Shown here piece by piece: positions 9,600 to 18,339 of a stretch of 64,000 nucleotides of DNA. Position 1 is the first letter of the stretch; every line of letters begins with the position of its first letter. The notes below the pieces were generated by a model. The model was not told the origin of the DNA, did not search any database, and worked only from the letters and a program-made list of their open reading frames with translations. The translations under genes were made by a program, and so were the position numbers. The DNA is taken from NCBI GenBank assembly GCA_021203205.1, contig JAJQBQ010000044.1, positions 37,013-101,012 on the forward strand. Direction: 5' to 3'. Source of the stretch: Lachnospiraceae bacterium. Its GTDB lineage: Bacteria; Bacillota; Clostridia; Lachnospirales; Lachnospiraceae.

Positions 9600-9750
9600 T
9601 ACAAACGGGAATTTGAGCTTTGCCAGTATACAGGAAAACAGGCTGTCTTTTGGAGAACCTCGAAGTGCTGTCCTTCGGGAGAAATTCGTGGATTGAAGCA
9701 GCAGAGAAACAAATCCGTGAAATCTGTGAGGACAGCGTAGCTGTGGAAGA
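9600..9750 (+). pseudogene. Remnant of a DUF4367 anti-sigma gene
   Basis: About 50 bp near 9,630-9,680 match the segment of the 6,933 gene that encodes GWLPENLEVLS, but the reading frame is broken on both sides. The rest of 9,518-9,914 holds no convincing gene. This marks the third, decayed copy of the module. Confidence 0.55.
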
Positions 9751-9914
9751 GTCGAAAAATATTTCGCTGGTAATTATTGGGGAGAATGTCCGAAAACTAA
9801 AAACAGTCTCGCTCAGACCACAACATACGGTATTTCAAAAGAGTCATGGAGACTATATAGTGCCTAATGAGTCCGAAGGACGAGTTTTCGGACGGCCTGT
9901 GGGAGGAATATGTT

Positions 9915-11450
9915 ATGGAAGAAAGAAAAAGATACATACCGCTGGGAAGCCGGATTTTTCATGCGATTCAATGGATTTATGTCGGTCTGCTGATCCTGTG
10001 TTTCGCTGCCGGATTATTTTCGCTTGCCGTAAACGCGATTTCGGCGAAGATCGGGACGGGAATTCGCTTCCTTGCCGTGCGGGCGGATTCCATGCAGCCG
10101 GAATTCTGCGAGGGAGATCTGGCGGTCGTGCGCACGCAGCGGGCAGAAAAAATCAGCGAGGGTGATGTGATCGCATACCGCCCCGGGGAGGAAGCGGATG
10201 CATACCTGATCCACCGCGTGACGGAAAAAATCAGCGATTACGAAGGCGCCGGTGTGACCTGCTTTTATACGGCGGGAGATTTCAATGCCGAAGAAGACGG
10301 CATCCTGGTGGATGAAAGCCATGTGATCGGAATGGTGGTTCTGACCATTCCGAAACTTGGCTATGTCCTGCGTTTCCTTGTGATGCGCTGGTACTGTCCG
10401 GTTCTGGTGGTGCTTGCGGCGTTCCTCATATTTCTGGCGATCCGCCTTGCGCGGTACTGGATGGATCACCGCGAGGACGATTTCCCGGACGGAGAGGAGA
10501 TCGCAACGGGCGGCTTCTGGCTGAAAAACAGAAACGGCAAAGGCATCCGCATCGCGAAATGGCAGGTGGCGCATGTGCTCTCGCCGGTGCTGTTTCTGGC
10601 AGCTGTGGCCGGGGTGCTGGTGTTGTGGAAGGTGTCGGAAGTCGAGATCATCGACACGCTGACGCAGGCGGAGAGCGGCGGCGTTGTGGTCGTGGAAGAC
10701 TTTGCAAATGGAAGCGAACTGGAAGGCGTTCGAGTCATGAACACTGGAAACCTGGAGTCTCTGATCCGGGCGGTGCTCACCGGCGATGGCTGGAGTTTCG
10801 ATTACGAGCATGTCGTCACCAGGGCGGCAGGGGATGCGGAAACAGAATCTTACATCACCGCCGTGTCTGACGGCTGCATTCTTCGAATTTACCTCGCATC
10901 GGTCGTTTTAAGCACGGACAAGGAAAACCAGGACATAGAATCGCGGTATCCGTCAGAGGAAGATTATGACATGGAAAGCGAAGAGGGCGCGGAAGCCTAT
11001 GAGGAGGCCAGTCAGGCGGCCGATACGTCCCTGAAGTACAACTGGACTTTCGATGTTGGAAACAGTGACGGAAAAACGGTGTACCTTTATTACAATTATT
11101 CCCTGCAGCCGGCGACCGGGACAAAAGAGCTGATCGAGCGTGTGGAGTTGGTGACGAACGGTGCTGAAGGAACAGGCGGAATGACAAACGCTGCGGATGA
11201 TTCCCTTCTCTGCCGCATGGAGAATATCCCGGTCATGCGAAACGAGGACATGTCGGATACCGAACGTCTTCAGGCCGCGCAGGAGGGATACGGGTGGAAT
11301 TTGGAGGTAAAAAGTGCATATGGGGTGATGGAAGGAATTCAGATCTCATCAAAAATGTTCTATCGGAAAACAATTATGCTGGAATGGCAGACGCCCGAGG
11401 AGAAGGAAAAACAGCTGGAGGAAGAGAGCGGGTACGGGTCTATGGATTAA
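9915..11450 (+). CDS. SipW-type signal peptidase I fused to a surface-protein domain
   Basis: A 511-aa protein. The N-terminal half is an S26B (SipW/ER-type) signal peptidase: a transmembrane helix (about 15-40), the catalytic Ser motif ADSMQPEF (about 62-69) and LIHRV, with His in place of the Lys of the bacterial type. A hydrophobic helix follows (about 155-175), then another (about 215-238), and then an external NTGN/WTFD domain paralogous to the protein at 1-996. A peptidase joined to a domain like its own typical substrates is unusual. GGAGG precedes the ATG. Confidence 0.75.
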   Translation: MEERKRYIPLGSRIFHAIQWIYVGLLILCFAAGLFSLAVNAISAKIGTGIRFLAVRADSMQPEFCEGDLAVVRTQRAEKISEGDVIAYRPGEEADAYLIHRVTEKISDYEGAGVTCFYTAGDFNAEEDGILVDESHVIGMVVLTIPKLGYVLRFLVMRWYCPVLVVLAAFLIFLAIRLARYWMDHREDDFPDGEEIATGGFWLKNRNGKGIRIAKWQVAHVLSPVLFLAAVAGVLVLWKVSEVEIIDTLTQAESGGVVVVEDFANGSELEGVRVMNTGNLESLIRAVLTGDGWSFDYEHVVTRAAGDAETESYITAVSDGCILRIYLASVVLSTDKENQDIESRYPSEEDYDMESEEGAEAYEEASQAADTSLKYNWTFDVGNSDGKTVYLYYNYSLQPATGTKELIERVELVTNGAEGTGGMTNAADDSLLCRMENIPVMRNEDMSDTERLQAAQEGYGWNLEVKSAYGVMEGIQISSKMFYRKTIMLEWQTPEEKEKQLEEESGYGSMD

Positions 11451-11597
11451 ATGATATGATGACATCAGGGTAAGTAAGTCTTGAAATTTACTTCCCGAAA
11501 TCAGAAATATATACTCCGCATTGAGTTTAGACTTGGGAGTCGTCACTTCGGCTCTGGAATCATGGCCTGTACGACGATTCGGAAAGGACAGGGGTTT
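11451..11597. other. Short non-coding spacer
   Basis: This separates the peptidase fusion from the third permease gene. No promoter or structure stands out. Confidence 0.3.
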
Positions 11598-13109
11598 ATG
11601 AGAAGAAAAGTACACACCAGAAGAAAAAATAACGTGACGCTGCTGACCCTGCTGCTGACATTTTTCCTTTTTGACAATATCCTGCTGTCGTTTTCCACGT
11701 ACGTAACCGACCGCATGGACGAATGTCTGCTGGAAAGAAGGCTTTATGTGTCCTGCGGCAAGGCTTATACGGATATTGGCTGGGAGGAAAGCGGAAATGA
11801 GCGTTACGATTATGATGACACGGAACAAATGGAGGAATACCTGGCGCTGGGCAAAAAAGCCCTGGCGGCGCAGTTTGAAGAACTGGTCGGGTATCTGGAA
11901 AAGGCAGAGGGGATCGTTTCCTTTGTTCGAAGAACAAAGGGCAGAGGGGAGGCTTTTGTATCATATAAAAACGGGCAGGAAGTATATTTTTACACGAATT
12001 TCTGTGATTATGAGGCAATAAAGGACTATATCCTGACGGAGGACTGCGGGGAACCGGGCGCATACGAGGTGATTTTGCCGAAATATTACGGGCCGGGCAG
12101 CGGCAGAGATATGGGGTCTTACGTGCTGTCTCAGGAAGAATTAAATGTCGTGGAGTATGATGCCGAAGAGCTGGTGGGGCGAACCATCACCGGGACCACC
12201 TACGGCCAGCAGGTGGAGCTGAAAGTGATCGGTGTGTACGATAATTATGCCCTGGGGCTCGATAACTGTATCTGCTTCGGGGAAGAAACCATGGCGGCGT
12301 TGGAGGAAAATGCCGGTGTCAGGAGTGAGGAAACAGACGGCACGGAGGAAGAAGCAGAGTCAGAAAGTGCAGAAATGGACATTGTGGAGACGGAAACAGC
12401 GGAGCCGGAAAGTGCGGAAACGGACATTGTGGAGACGGAAACAGTGGAGCCGGAAAGTACGGATGCGGACAGCGCGGGGACTGAAGCCACGAAGCCGGAA
12501 AATGCAGACGCAGGCAGCGCAGAATACACGGAAGAAAATCTCTGGAATGTGGTGGATGACACCGTGTATTACGTAACCTGCGAGTCGCGGGCGGATCTGC
12601 TGGCTCTGAAGGAATATATCAGTGAAAACCTGGAGTATCTGGGTGGTAATCCGATGGGGGATCTGGATGAGGCGATCGCCGGGCTCGTGACATCCATGGC
12701 CATGATCGGGAATGTGATCCTGGCGTTTCTCCTGGTAAACCTCTTTGTCAACATCGCGTATACCGAGGAGCAGGTCGCCTGGTTGAGGCGCAGGGAGTAC
12801 GGGCTGATGAAGGCTGTGGGCTACCGCACGGTGGACGTGGCGCTGTTCCACATAAAGGATACCGCAAAGAGCACCCTGACAGGGCTGGCGGTGACCTTTG
12901 CTGTCGGGGCTTCGGTGTTTGCAGTTATCAACTATCTCATGGAACCATACCTGAATCTGACCTTTGAAACCTTCCGGATCCGCATGCTGCCGGGGGTGAC
13001 GGCCATCACTTCCCTGGTGGGGATCGGCGCCACGCTTATCGGCGGCGGCATCGGCCTGCGGCACATCGCCCGAATGCAGGCGGCGGAGGCGCTGAAGGCG
13101 GAGGAGTAA
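11598..13109 (+). CDS. FtsX/MacB-like ABC permease (third copy)
   Basis: A 503-aa protein very similar to the 7,970 permease at both ends (MRRKVHTRRKNN start; REYGLMKAVGYRTVDVALF near the C-terminus). The external domain again holds an acidic low-complexity insert at about 12,330-12,530, here built from repeats of the type ETDIVETETVEPES. The gene lies 20 bp upstream of the ABC ATPase gene, its likely partner. Confidence 0.78.
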   Translation: MRRKVHTRRKNNVTLLTLLLTFFLFDNILLSFSTYVTDRMDECLLERRLYVSCGKAYTDIGWEESGNERYDYDDTEQMEEYLALGKKALAAQFEELVGYLEKAEGIVSFVRRTKGRGEAFVSYKNGQEVYFYTNFCDYEAIKDYILTEDCGEPGAYEVILPKYYGPGSGRDMGSYVLSQEELNVVEYDAEELVGRTITGTTYGQQVELKVIGVYDNYALGLDNCICFGEETMAALEENAGVRSEETDGTEEEAESESAEMDIVETETAEPESAETDIVETETVEPESTDADSAGTEATKPENADAGSAEYTEENLWNVVDDTVYYVTCESRADLLALKEYISENLEYLGGNPMGDLDEAIAGLVTSMAMIGNVILAFLLVNLFVNIAYTEEQVAWLRRREYGLMKAVGYRTVDVALFHIKDTAKSTLTGLAVTFAVGASVFAVINYLMEPYLNLTFETFRIRMLPGVTAITSLVGIGATLIGGGIGLRHIARMQAAEALKAEE

Positions 13110-13129
13110 CTATTTTAAGGAGGACAATT

Positions 13130-13825
13130 ATGGGAAAAATCACGCTTGAAGTTAAAGATTTGCGAAAAGTGTATGTGGATTCTGCCGGGAACCGCAACAC
13201 GGTGTTTGAGAAGCTCTCGCTTCAGTTTGAGAGCGGGAAGATGTACGCCATCTTTGGCCCGTCCGGCTGTGGGAAGTCGACGCTTTTAAATCTGCTGGGG
13301 CTTCTGGATAAGCCGGACTTCGGTGATGTGATCATCGACGGAAAAAACAGTCATTTTCTCTCGCCGAACGAGCTGGCCGGGATGCGGCGGGATTACATCG
13401 GCTTCGTCTTTCAAGACCATTACATGAACCCGAAGCTCACGGTGCAACAGAATCTGGAGATGCCGCTGCGCATCAACAAAAAAGTGAAAAAGGCTGAGTA
13501 CGAGGATCTCTGCCGCAGTTTGCTTTCGCTGTTCGGTATGGAGGAATACCTGCATCGCTACCCGGATGAGTTGTCGGGCGGAGAGCAGCAGCGGGCCTGC
13601 ATCGCACGAGCGCTGGTAAACGACCCTTCGGTGATCCTCGCCGATGAGCCCACCGGGAACCTGGATGAGGACAATGAGCAGGTGGTCGCAAAGTACCTGC
13701 GAGGGTTGACCGTGCAGGATAAGACCGTCATCGTGGTCACCCACAATGAGGCGGTGCGCGAGTACGCGGACGTGGTTTATAATATGAAGCGGGGAAAGCT
13801 GACGGAGGTGGAGACATGCCCATAA
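13130..13825 (+). CDS. ABC transporter ATPase, LolD/MacB type
   Basis: A 231-aa protein with Walker [10 protein letters not shown] (about 43-51), Q-loop FVFQDHYM, signature LSGGEQQR (about 145-152), Walker [14 protein letters not shown] (about 165-177) and H-loop VVTHN (about 201). This is the subfamily that pairs with FtsX/MacB permeases for lipoprotein or peptide export and antimicrobial defence. It is the only ATPase seen near the three permeases, so it may serve all of them. AAGGAGG precedes the ATG. Confidence 0.92.
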   Translation: MGKITLEVKDLRKVYVDSAGNRNTVFEKLSLQFESGKMYAIFGPSGCGKSTLLNLLGLLDKPDFGDVIIDGKNSHFLSPNELAGMRRDYIGFVFQDHYMNPKLTVQQNLEMPLRINKKVKKAEYEDLCRSLLSLFGMEEYLHRYPDELSGGEQQRACIARALVNDPSVILADEPTGNLDEDNEQVVAKYLRGLTVQDKTVIVVTHNEAVREYADVVYNMKRGKLTEVETCP

Positions 13826-14418
13826 AAGAAAAGAAACTGCGTTCCCCGCGCTATCTGTGGAAGATTTTGATTTGTGCCCTCGACATTGCCTTTCTCATCC
13901 TGGCTCTCAGCGTTGCCGTGGATCTGTACCGTGTCGCCGACCCGGAAACTGGGGCGGCCTATGTGATGTTGGCCACGGGAGAGCGGATGTCGACGGATGG
14001 AGACAATGTGGTGCTGCAGTTCGCGAAGCTGATCGCGGCGCTCTGCATGGTGGCCTATGTGGGGCTGCTGCTCACACTGTCTCGGGTATTTTCCAACGAA
14101 CTGTTCACCCGGGAGAATGCCGAACGTCTGCAGTACGCCATGGGGTACCGCAAGATGGACATCGTGATTTATGAGGAAATTTATGTGATGTTTGACCTGC
14201 TGCTGGCGTATCTGGCAGCCGTACTGTTTGCGGCAGGCATCGGGGCGCTGGCGGGCAGGGTGAATGAAATAGCGCTGTTAAACCGGACGCTTTCCCAGAA
14301 CAGCTGTATCGTGAGCGGGGCGTACCCTGCGACGGGAATCGTGGCAGCAGCGGTGATCGCGGCGGGGACAGCCAGACAGGCGGCCTCGCAGTGGAGTGAG
14401 AACGCGAAGAGAAAATAG
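13816..14418 (+). CDS. Small membrane partner of the ABC transporter
   Basis: A 200-aa protein overlapping the ATPase gene by 10 nt. Predicted transmembrane helices lie at about residues 17-35, 73-95, 120-150 and 165-185. The stretch LQYAMGYRKMDIVIYEE resembles the FtsX motif LMKAVGY, so it may be a half-size permease domain. Confidence 0.55.
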   Translation: MPIKEKKLRSPRYLWKILICALDIAFLILALSVAVDLYRVADPETGAAYVMLATGERMSTDGDNVVLQFAKLIAALCMVAYVGLLLTLSRVFSNELFTRENAERLQYAMGYRKMDIVIYEEIYVMFDLLLAYLAAVLFAAGIGALAGRVNEIALLNRTLSQNSCIVSGAYPATGIVAAAVIAAGTARQAASQWSENAKRK

Positions 14419-14449
14419 GTTTGTTGCAGATATAATAACAAAATGAAAG

Positions 14450-14489
14450 AGGGATGGCATTGAGTATGAAAAGATCCAATGTCATCCCT
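14450..14489 (+). terminator. 13-bp hairpin after the ABC operon
   Basis: AGGGATGGCATTG pairs with CAATGTCATCCCT (one G-T pair). The downstream bases are A-rich rather than a T-run, so termination is uncertain. Confidence 0.4.
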
Positions 14490-14631
14490 AAAATATTGTA
14501 GCTTTAAAGTGGCGTGGAGAGGAACGACTAATTTGAAAATCCCGGAGCATGGAAAAAGACTTGCGTAAGAGGAACATTTTGGGTACAATATTGCAGTATG
14601 AGATTAATGTTACCATATTGCAGGGAATGAG

Positions 14632-15801
14632 GTGATACAGTTGTTTGCTGATAATGATTTCACATTAATGAATAAGGACAGGAAAGTATTACATTTTCAC
14701 ATGGAGAATAAATATGGAGGTATTGAGCTGTACGAGACGGAACGCGAGGCGGATGCGGTGCTTCCGGTCAACTACACAGAACTGGAACCGTGGTTAAGCC
14801 AACGACAGGCACCGAAGCATCGGGCGCATATTGAAAAACTGCTGCGGCAGTGTGGATGTTATAATCTGGATGGTTTTGTACGGCTTACACATGCCCTTAG
14901 TCTCAACGATACATTTTGGGTAAAATCCAGACAGTCGGATTTGAACTGGAACGATGTTTCTCTGTATCGAAATGAATTTGATGAAACAATCGCCCGCCTC
15001 GCTTTTGAAGGCGGCCTTTACGGAGATTATTTTTCAACAACTTCGCCGGAATTCGGTACCAGTGGTTCCTTTGCGAAATGCTGGGTACGTGAACAGGATG
15101 GAATATATCTGATGAAATGCGGCTCGGAAGGATTTGCAAATGCGGGTTTGGAGCCATATTCTGAAATGTATGCGTCAGAGATAGCGTCTGCCATTTGCCA
15201 TAAAAGTGTCCCATATACAACACAGATGTACAGAGGGAAACTGGTATCGAGTTGCCCTTTGTTTACAGACGAGGAAAATGGCTTTGTGGCCATGATTCAT
15301 TTTCGCAAAACAACTCAGCCGGGAGAATTGCTGCGGTTCATGGAAAAATACGAAGCAGAAGATGATTTCAGGCGTATGTTGGTACTGGATGCGCTTATTT
15401 TGAATGTAGACCGTCATCCGGGCAATTACGGTATGATATTTGACACGGACACCATGGAAATAAAGGGAATGGCTCCGGTATTTGACCATAATATGAGCCT
15501 TCTTCCGTATGCCATGCAGGAGGATTTTGATAATCTGGACGAATACCTGTCATCGCGCCCTGCCAGAATTGGGATTGATTTCAATGAGGTGGCAAACAGT
15601 ATGTTGACACCGGATATTCGTGCGGATTTGCGGAACCTGTACGGGTTCAGATTTAGCCGGAATTACGCCTATGCACTTCCGGAAGATCGGCTGCGGATAT
15701 TAGAGAGTGTAGTGAACTCTCAGATTAATCGAATATTAAAGAGAATACCGCTGTATATTCCGCCGGCAGATGACACGGGAATTTTCAAAATTGACAGATA
15801 A
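14632..15801 (+). CDS. HipA-like Ser/Thr kinase
   Basis: A protein of about 389 aa with the HipA-type kinase core: FGTSGSFAKCW (ATP-binding loop, about 142-152), LNVDRHPGNYG (catalytic loop, about 261-271) and PVFDHNMSL (metal-binding DFD-like motif, about 284-292). HipA toxins phosphorylate tRNA synthetases or related targets, normally held in check by HipB. No HipB-type repressor gene lies beside it, so this is an orphan or a different kinase branch. The GTG start is weakly supported; an ATG at 14,668 is possible. It is the last host gene before the phage. Confidence 0.72.
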   Translation: MIQLFADNDFTLMNKDRKVLHFHMENKYGGIELYETEREADAVLPVNYTELEPWLSQRQAPKHRAHIEKLLRQCGCYNLDGFVRLTHALSLNDTFWVKSRQSDLNWNDVSLYRNEFDETIARLAFEGGLYGDYFSTTSPEFGTSGSFAKCWVREQDGIYLMKCGSEGFANAGLEPYSEMYASEIASAICHKSVPYTTQMYRGKLVSSCPLFTDEENGFVAMIHFRKTTQPGELLRFMEKYEAEDDFRRMLVLDALILNVDRHPGNYGMIFDTDTMEIKGMAPVFDHNMSLLPYAMQEDFDNLDEYLSSRPARIGIDFNEVANSMLTPDIRADLRNLYGFRFSRNYAYALPEDRLRILESVVNSQINRILKRIPLYIPPADDTGIFKIDR

Positions 15802-16009
15802 AAAACGAAAAAAATTAGTAATTCTCGTTTTCCTCTAATCTTCCTCTAATCTTTCCAAAGGAGGAAATATGCCAAAATGAGCCGTTTTTGCGGGAAAAAT
15901 GCCATTTTTAGAGGTGATTCGAAGTGGTTCAGAGGAGGTAAATGCAGGTAATTCGTACATTATTCCTACATTATTTATACACACAATATTCCTACACAAT
16001 GGACAAGGA
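15802..16009. other. Left phage/host junction: candidate attachment region
   Basis: It lies between the HipA-like gene and the 3' end of the integrase gene. It holds a host-side hairpin (AAAACGA/TCGTTTT), a tandem 11-bp duplication (CTCTAATCTTC, about 15,834-15,855) and two copies of ATTCCTACA at 15,962-15,970 and 15,988-15,996. An inverted copy, TGTAGGAAT, lies at 17,736-17,744. The shared 9-mers could be integrase arm sites. The core cannot be fixed without the right end. Confidence 0.45.
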
Positions 16010-17227
16010 CTATTTAATTTTCTCAATCTCGGACCTGAGCCACTCCGGTTCACGAACTGTATACACTTTTTCCGTGATGTCCGCAATAGCGTGGCCAATC
16101 AGATACTTGATCGCATACTCATCGACTTTATATTTTTTAGCCAAAGACACAAAAGTTTTACGTCCGTCATGAGGCCTGTGCTCTGGATTAAGATTCAACT
16201 TGTCATAGATCTCAATAAGTTCCTTCCTATATTGAGTATAGTTCAAGTGTACCGTAGCATTTTTAAACTTGCTCTTACGATTGAAAAGGTACATCGAACC
16301 GGCCGCTTCTGCTTCTTTATATCTTTGTTCGACAAAAGGACGGATAAGCGAATGAATCGGAACTGTTCTATCAAAGCCGGCTTCTGTTTTTGATCCTCCT
16401 GTAAACGTTCCTTTTTCCAAATCCACATCCTTCAACTCAAGAGAAATAAGCTCTTTGGGACGCCAACCAGAATAACACTGAATTAGGAGCACATCCACAA
16501 AATCCGTATCCTCCACATGCTTCCACAGTGAATTCATTTCTTCGGTAGTGAATATTATGTGATCCTTCTCCACTTTATATTCTTCACCAGAGCCTTTGAA
16601 GTCACGGGAATAGTTTTTATCTACGGCACCCATCTCCAATGCATAGTCAAGCAAAAGATTGAATAGGGTTTTGATATTTCCTTTTTGTACCACAGTAGGG
16701 GATTTCAGTTCTCCTTTCACCATTCTTGTTCCTTCTTCCATACAGCCTTTAATATGACGTACTCTTAAATCTTTTACACGCATATCGTAAACCGCCGAAC
16801 AGAATTCCCAAGACCGCATCATGGCGTTAGGACTCTTTAAGGTCGCATAGTAACCAGGACTCCATTTTTCATAGACTTCTTTCACCGTAATACCTGGATC
16901 GAGATCATACGGATTCTTGTTATATTCTACGAGAGCCATATAAGCATCATTGTAAGTCTCGAAGTAGGCATCGGGTTTTAAAGGTTTGCAGATTGGTCGG
17001 CCAGTCTCAGTCTTTCCGACAGTAACCATGGCTCGAAACGGCTTGCGGAGATTACGATTCTTAATCTCACTAATCTGTCCGAAGCCATTTGGCAGGCGCC
17101 TGCGCTTATTCGACTGACGAGGCTTTCTCTGCTTAATGATATTTGGCTGCAAGGGGTAGCCACAGTGTGGGCACGTAATGGTCTTATCACTCACCTGCAG
17201 CTCACATTCGGGGCATTGAATTAACAT
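16010..17227 (-). CDS. int: Tyrosine site-specific integrase with N-terminal zinc ribbon
   Basis: A 405-aa protein. Residues 1-25 form a zinc ribbon (CPEC...CPHCGYP), followed by a basic linker, a SAM-like core-binding domain (about 105-220) and a catalytic domain. Catalytic residues are visible: Arg in SGWRPKEL, Lys in GGSKTEAGFDR, HDGRK, GHA and the Tyr nucleophile in EKVYTV near the C-terminus. It integrates and, with a directionality factor, excises the phage. It is the only large minus-strand gene of the phage, as is common for int next to an attachment site. Confidence 0.93.
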   Translation of the reverse strand: MLIQCPECELQVSDKTITCPHCGYPLQPNIIKQRKPRQSNKRRRLPNGFGQISEIKNRNLRKPFRAMVTVGKTETGRPICKPLKPDAYFETYNDAYMALVEYNKNPYDLDPGITVKEVYEKWSPGYYATLKSPNAMMRSWEFCSAVYDMRVKDLRVRHIKGCMEEGTRMVKGELKSPTVVQKGNIKTLFNLLLDYALEMGAVDKNYSRDFKGSGEEYKVEKDHIIFTTEEMNSLWKHVEDTDFVDVLLIQCYSGWRPKELISLELKDVDLEKGTFTGGSKTEAGFDRTVPIHSLIRPFVEQRYKEAEAAGSMYLFNRKSKFKNATVHLNYTQYRKELIEIYDKLNLNPEHRPHDGRKTFVSLAKKYKVDEYAIKYLIGHAIADITEKVYTVREPEWLRSEIEKIK

Positions 17228-17233
17228 AGCAAA

Positions 17234-17437
17234 TCATCCTTTCTTGATTTTGTCGACTTTGAGTTCACGGTTTGCCAGTGAATCAAGACCAAGACAAACG
17301 AGACTACAACCGGCAAGAAACAGAGATAGCTTTAACATTCCACGAGTTTCAATCTTCTCTTCATAGTTCTTAATACCACCATTCTCGGTGAATACTTCAT
17401 GAAGATATTTTGCTGTGCCACTGGGTTTTCTTTTCAT
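17234..17437 (-). CDS. Small membrane protein, unknown
   Basis: A 67-aa protein with one transmembrane helix (about residues 36-54). The start is chosen for the AAAGGAGGA just upstream on the minus strand. It lies 6 bp upstream of int, so the two probably share a transcript leaving the divergent region at 17,438-17,495. Confidence 0.6.
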   Translation of the reverse strand: MKRKPSGTAKYLHEVFTENGGIKNYEEKIETRGMLKLSLFLAGCSLVCLGLDSLANRELKVDKIKKG

Positions 17438-17452
17438 GCGCGTTCCTCCTTT

Positions 17453-17476
17453 CGCAAAAGTTACACCTCCTATAGT
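17453..17476 (+). promoter_or_regulatory. Promoter-like element, copy 1
   Basis: CGCAAAAGTTACACCTCC is followed directly by TATAGT (17,471-17,476), then the ribosome site of the next gene. It belongs to the family with CGC exactly 18 nt upstream of the hexamer. Confidence 0.6.
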
Positions 17477-17495
17477 GAAAGGAGGTGAAGAAATC

Positions 17496-17660
17496 ATGGG
17501 AAAGAAAATGTACTTAATCACCGGAATTATATTTGAGGCACTTGTGCTGAGAAACTATGCTAAAAACAACGTTTCATTCACATGGCCAGAATTAATAGCC
17601 GGTGGGGTTATCGACATTGCCGCTTGGCCCGTTGTACTTCTCGCCAATGTTATCAAGTAA
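17496..17660 (+). CDS. Small hydrophobic protein, unknown
   Basis: A 54-aa protein with hydrophobic segments near residues 5-18 and 32-52. A strong GGAGGTG ribosome site lies upstream. It is the first gene of the rightward transcript. Confidence 0.55.
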   Translation: MGKKMYLITGIIFEALVLRNYAKNNVSFTWPELIAGGVIDIAAWPVVLLANVIK

Positions 17661-17665
17661 GGTTT

Positions 17666-17695
17666 AGGGGCGTTAGCAGCGCCTCTTTCCTTTTC
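17666..17695 (+). terminator. Rho-independent terminator
   Basis: GGGGCG pairs with CGCCTC and is followed by TTTCCTTTTCTC. Confidence 0.65.
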
Positions 17696-17782
17696 TCAAA
17701 TGGTTGATTTCTCATCGGTAATCATATAGAATTGTGTAGGAATTGTCAACTCCTACATTGATATTTTTTTGAGGGTTTCTAT

Positions 17783-18094
17783 ATGGTCAGCGATAAGCAA
17801 TCAATCTGCCCCGAGTGCGGAGGACAGTTAAAGTATTACGACAAAGCAGTACGTGTGGTGCGTGGACGGCGAAGACAGACACAACGAATCAAGATACGCA
17901 GGCTCCGGTGCGAGAACTGTGGCAGGTATCATCGTGAGCTGCCTGACTTTATATTTCCATACAAGCAATATGATGCAGATGTCATTCGAGGTGTATGCGA
18001 GGGGTTCATCACACCAGATACAATCGGGTTTGAAGATTACCCATGTGAGATGACAATGAAGAGATGGAAGGCGCAGGAATTACATCTCCTTTAA
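17783..18094 (+). CDS. DUF6431-like zinc-finger protein
   Basis: A 103-aa protein with two Cys pairs (CPECGGQL at about 9-16; CENCGRYHRELPD at about 48-60) and the motif PYKQYDADVI. This matches the DUF6431 family, small zinc proteins of Firmicutes phages and mobile elements that resemble the DNA-binding end of IS-type transposition proteins. The function is not known. The ribosome site (GAGGG) is weak. Confidence 0.65.
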   Translation: MVSDKQSICPECGGQLKYYDKAVRVVRGRRRQTQRIKIRRLRCENCGRYHRELPDFIFPYKQYDADVIRGVCEGFITPDTIGFEDYPCEMTMKRWKAQELHLL

Positions 18095-18095
18095 T
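18072..18095 (+). promoter_or_regulatory. Promoter-like element, copy 2
   Basis: CGCAGGAATTACATCTCC is followed by TTTAAT (18,090-18,095), then GGAGG and the next start. It overlaps the 3' end of the preceding gene. Confidence 0.5.
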
Positions 18096-18108
18096 GGAGG
18101 TGAATTTT

Positions 18109-18267
18109 ATGTGCAGTAAATACGAATTACAGAACGAAAGAAAACGCCTGGAAATTGAGATTCGGTATCTGGAAGATGATTTAATCAGATGTCGGGATCG
18201 ATACAAACAGGAGCAAATAATGATCAAGTTAAACGTATTACGCAGAAAATTAGGCCAAATGAGATGA
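18109..18267 (+). CDS. Small coiled-coil protein, unknown
   Basis: A 52-aa, highly charged, probably all-helical protein (heptad-like pattern ELQNERKRLEIEIRYLED). GGAGGTG lies ahead of the ATG. Confidence 0.55.
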   Translation: MCSKYELQNERKRLEIEIRYLEDDLIRCRDRYKQEQIMIKLNVLRRKLGQMR

Positions 18268-18270
18268 GAG

Positions 18271-18300
18271 AAAAGCGGGGTCAGCGATGACTCTGCTTTT
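18271..18300 (+). terminator. 13-bp hairpin with GNRA tetraloop
   Basis: AAAAGCGGGGTCA pairs with TGACTCTGCTTTT around the loop GCGA, followed by ATATTTTT. Related hairpins with the same GTCA-GNRA-TGRC top lie at 20,012 and 22,216. Confidence 0.75.
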
Positions 18301-18310
18301 ATATTTTTCT

Positions 18311-18334
18311 CGCGAAATTTACAAGGACTATAGT
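18311..18334 (+). promoter_or_regulatory. Promoter-like element, copy 3 (drives tRNA-like RNA 1)
   Basis: CGCGAAATTTACAAGGAC is followed by TATAGT (18,329-18,334). The predicted start, 6-7 nt on, coincides with the 5' end of the tRNA-like element. Confidence 0.7.
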
Positions 18335-18339
18335 GAAAG

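Noticed and set aside
9620-10165. 181-aa plus-strand frame overlapping the SipW fusion
   Set aside because: Only about 17 residues match the anti-sigma gene; the remainder is an out-of-frame reading of the peptidase gene. It is annotated as a remnant.
18311-18334. T7-type single-subunit polymerase promoter (CTATAG-like core)
   Set aside because: Only a short match to the T7 core; no T7-like polymerase gene is seen, and the variants TATAAT, TTTAAT and TATTAT fit a -10 box better.
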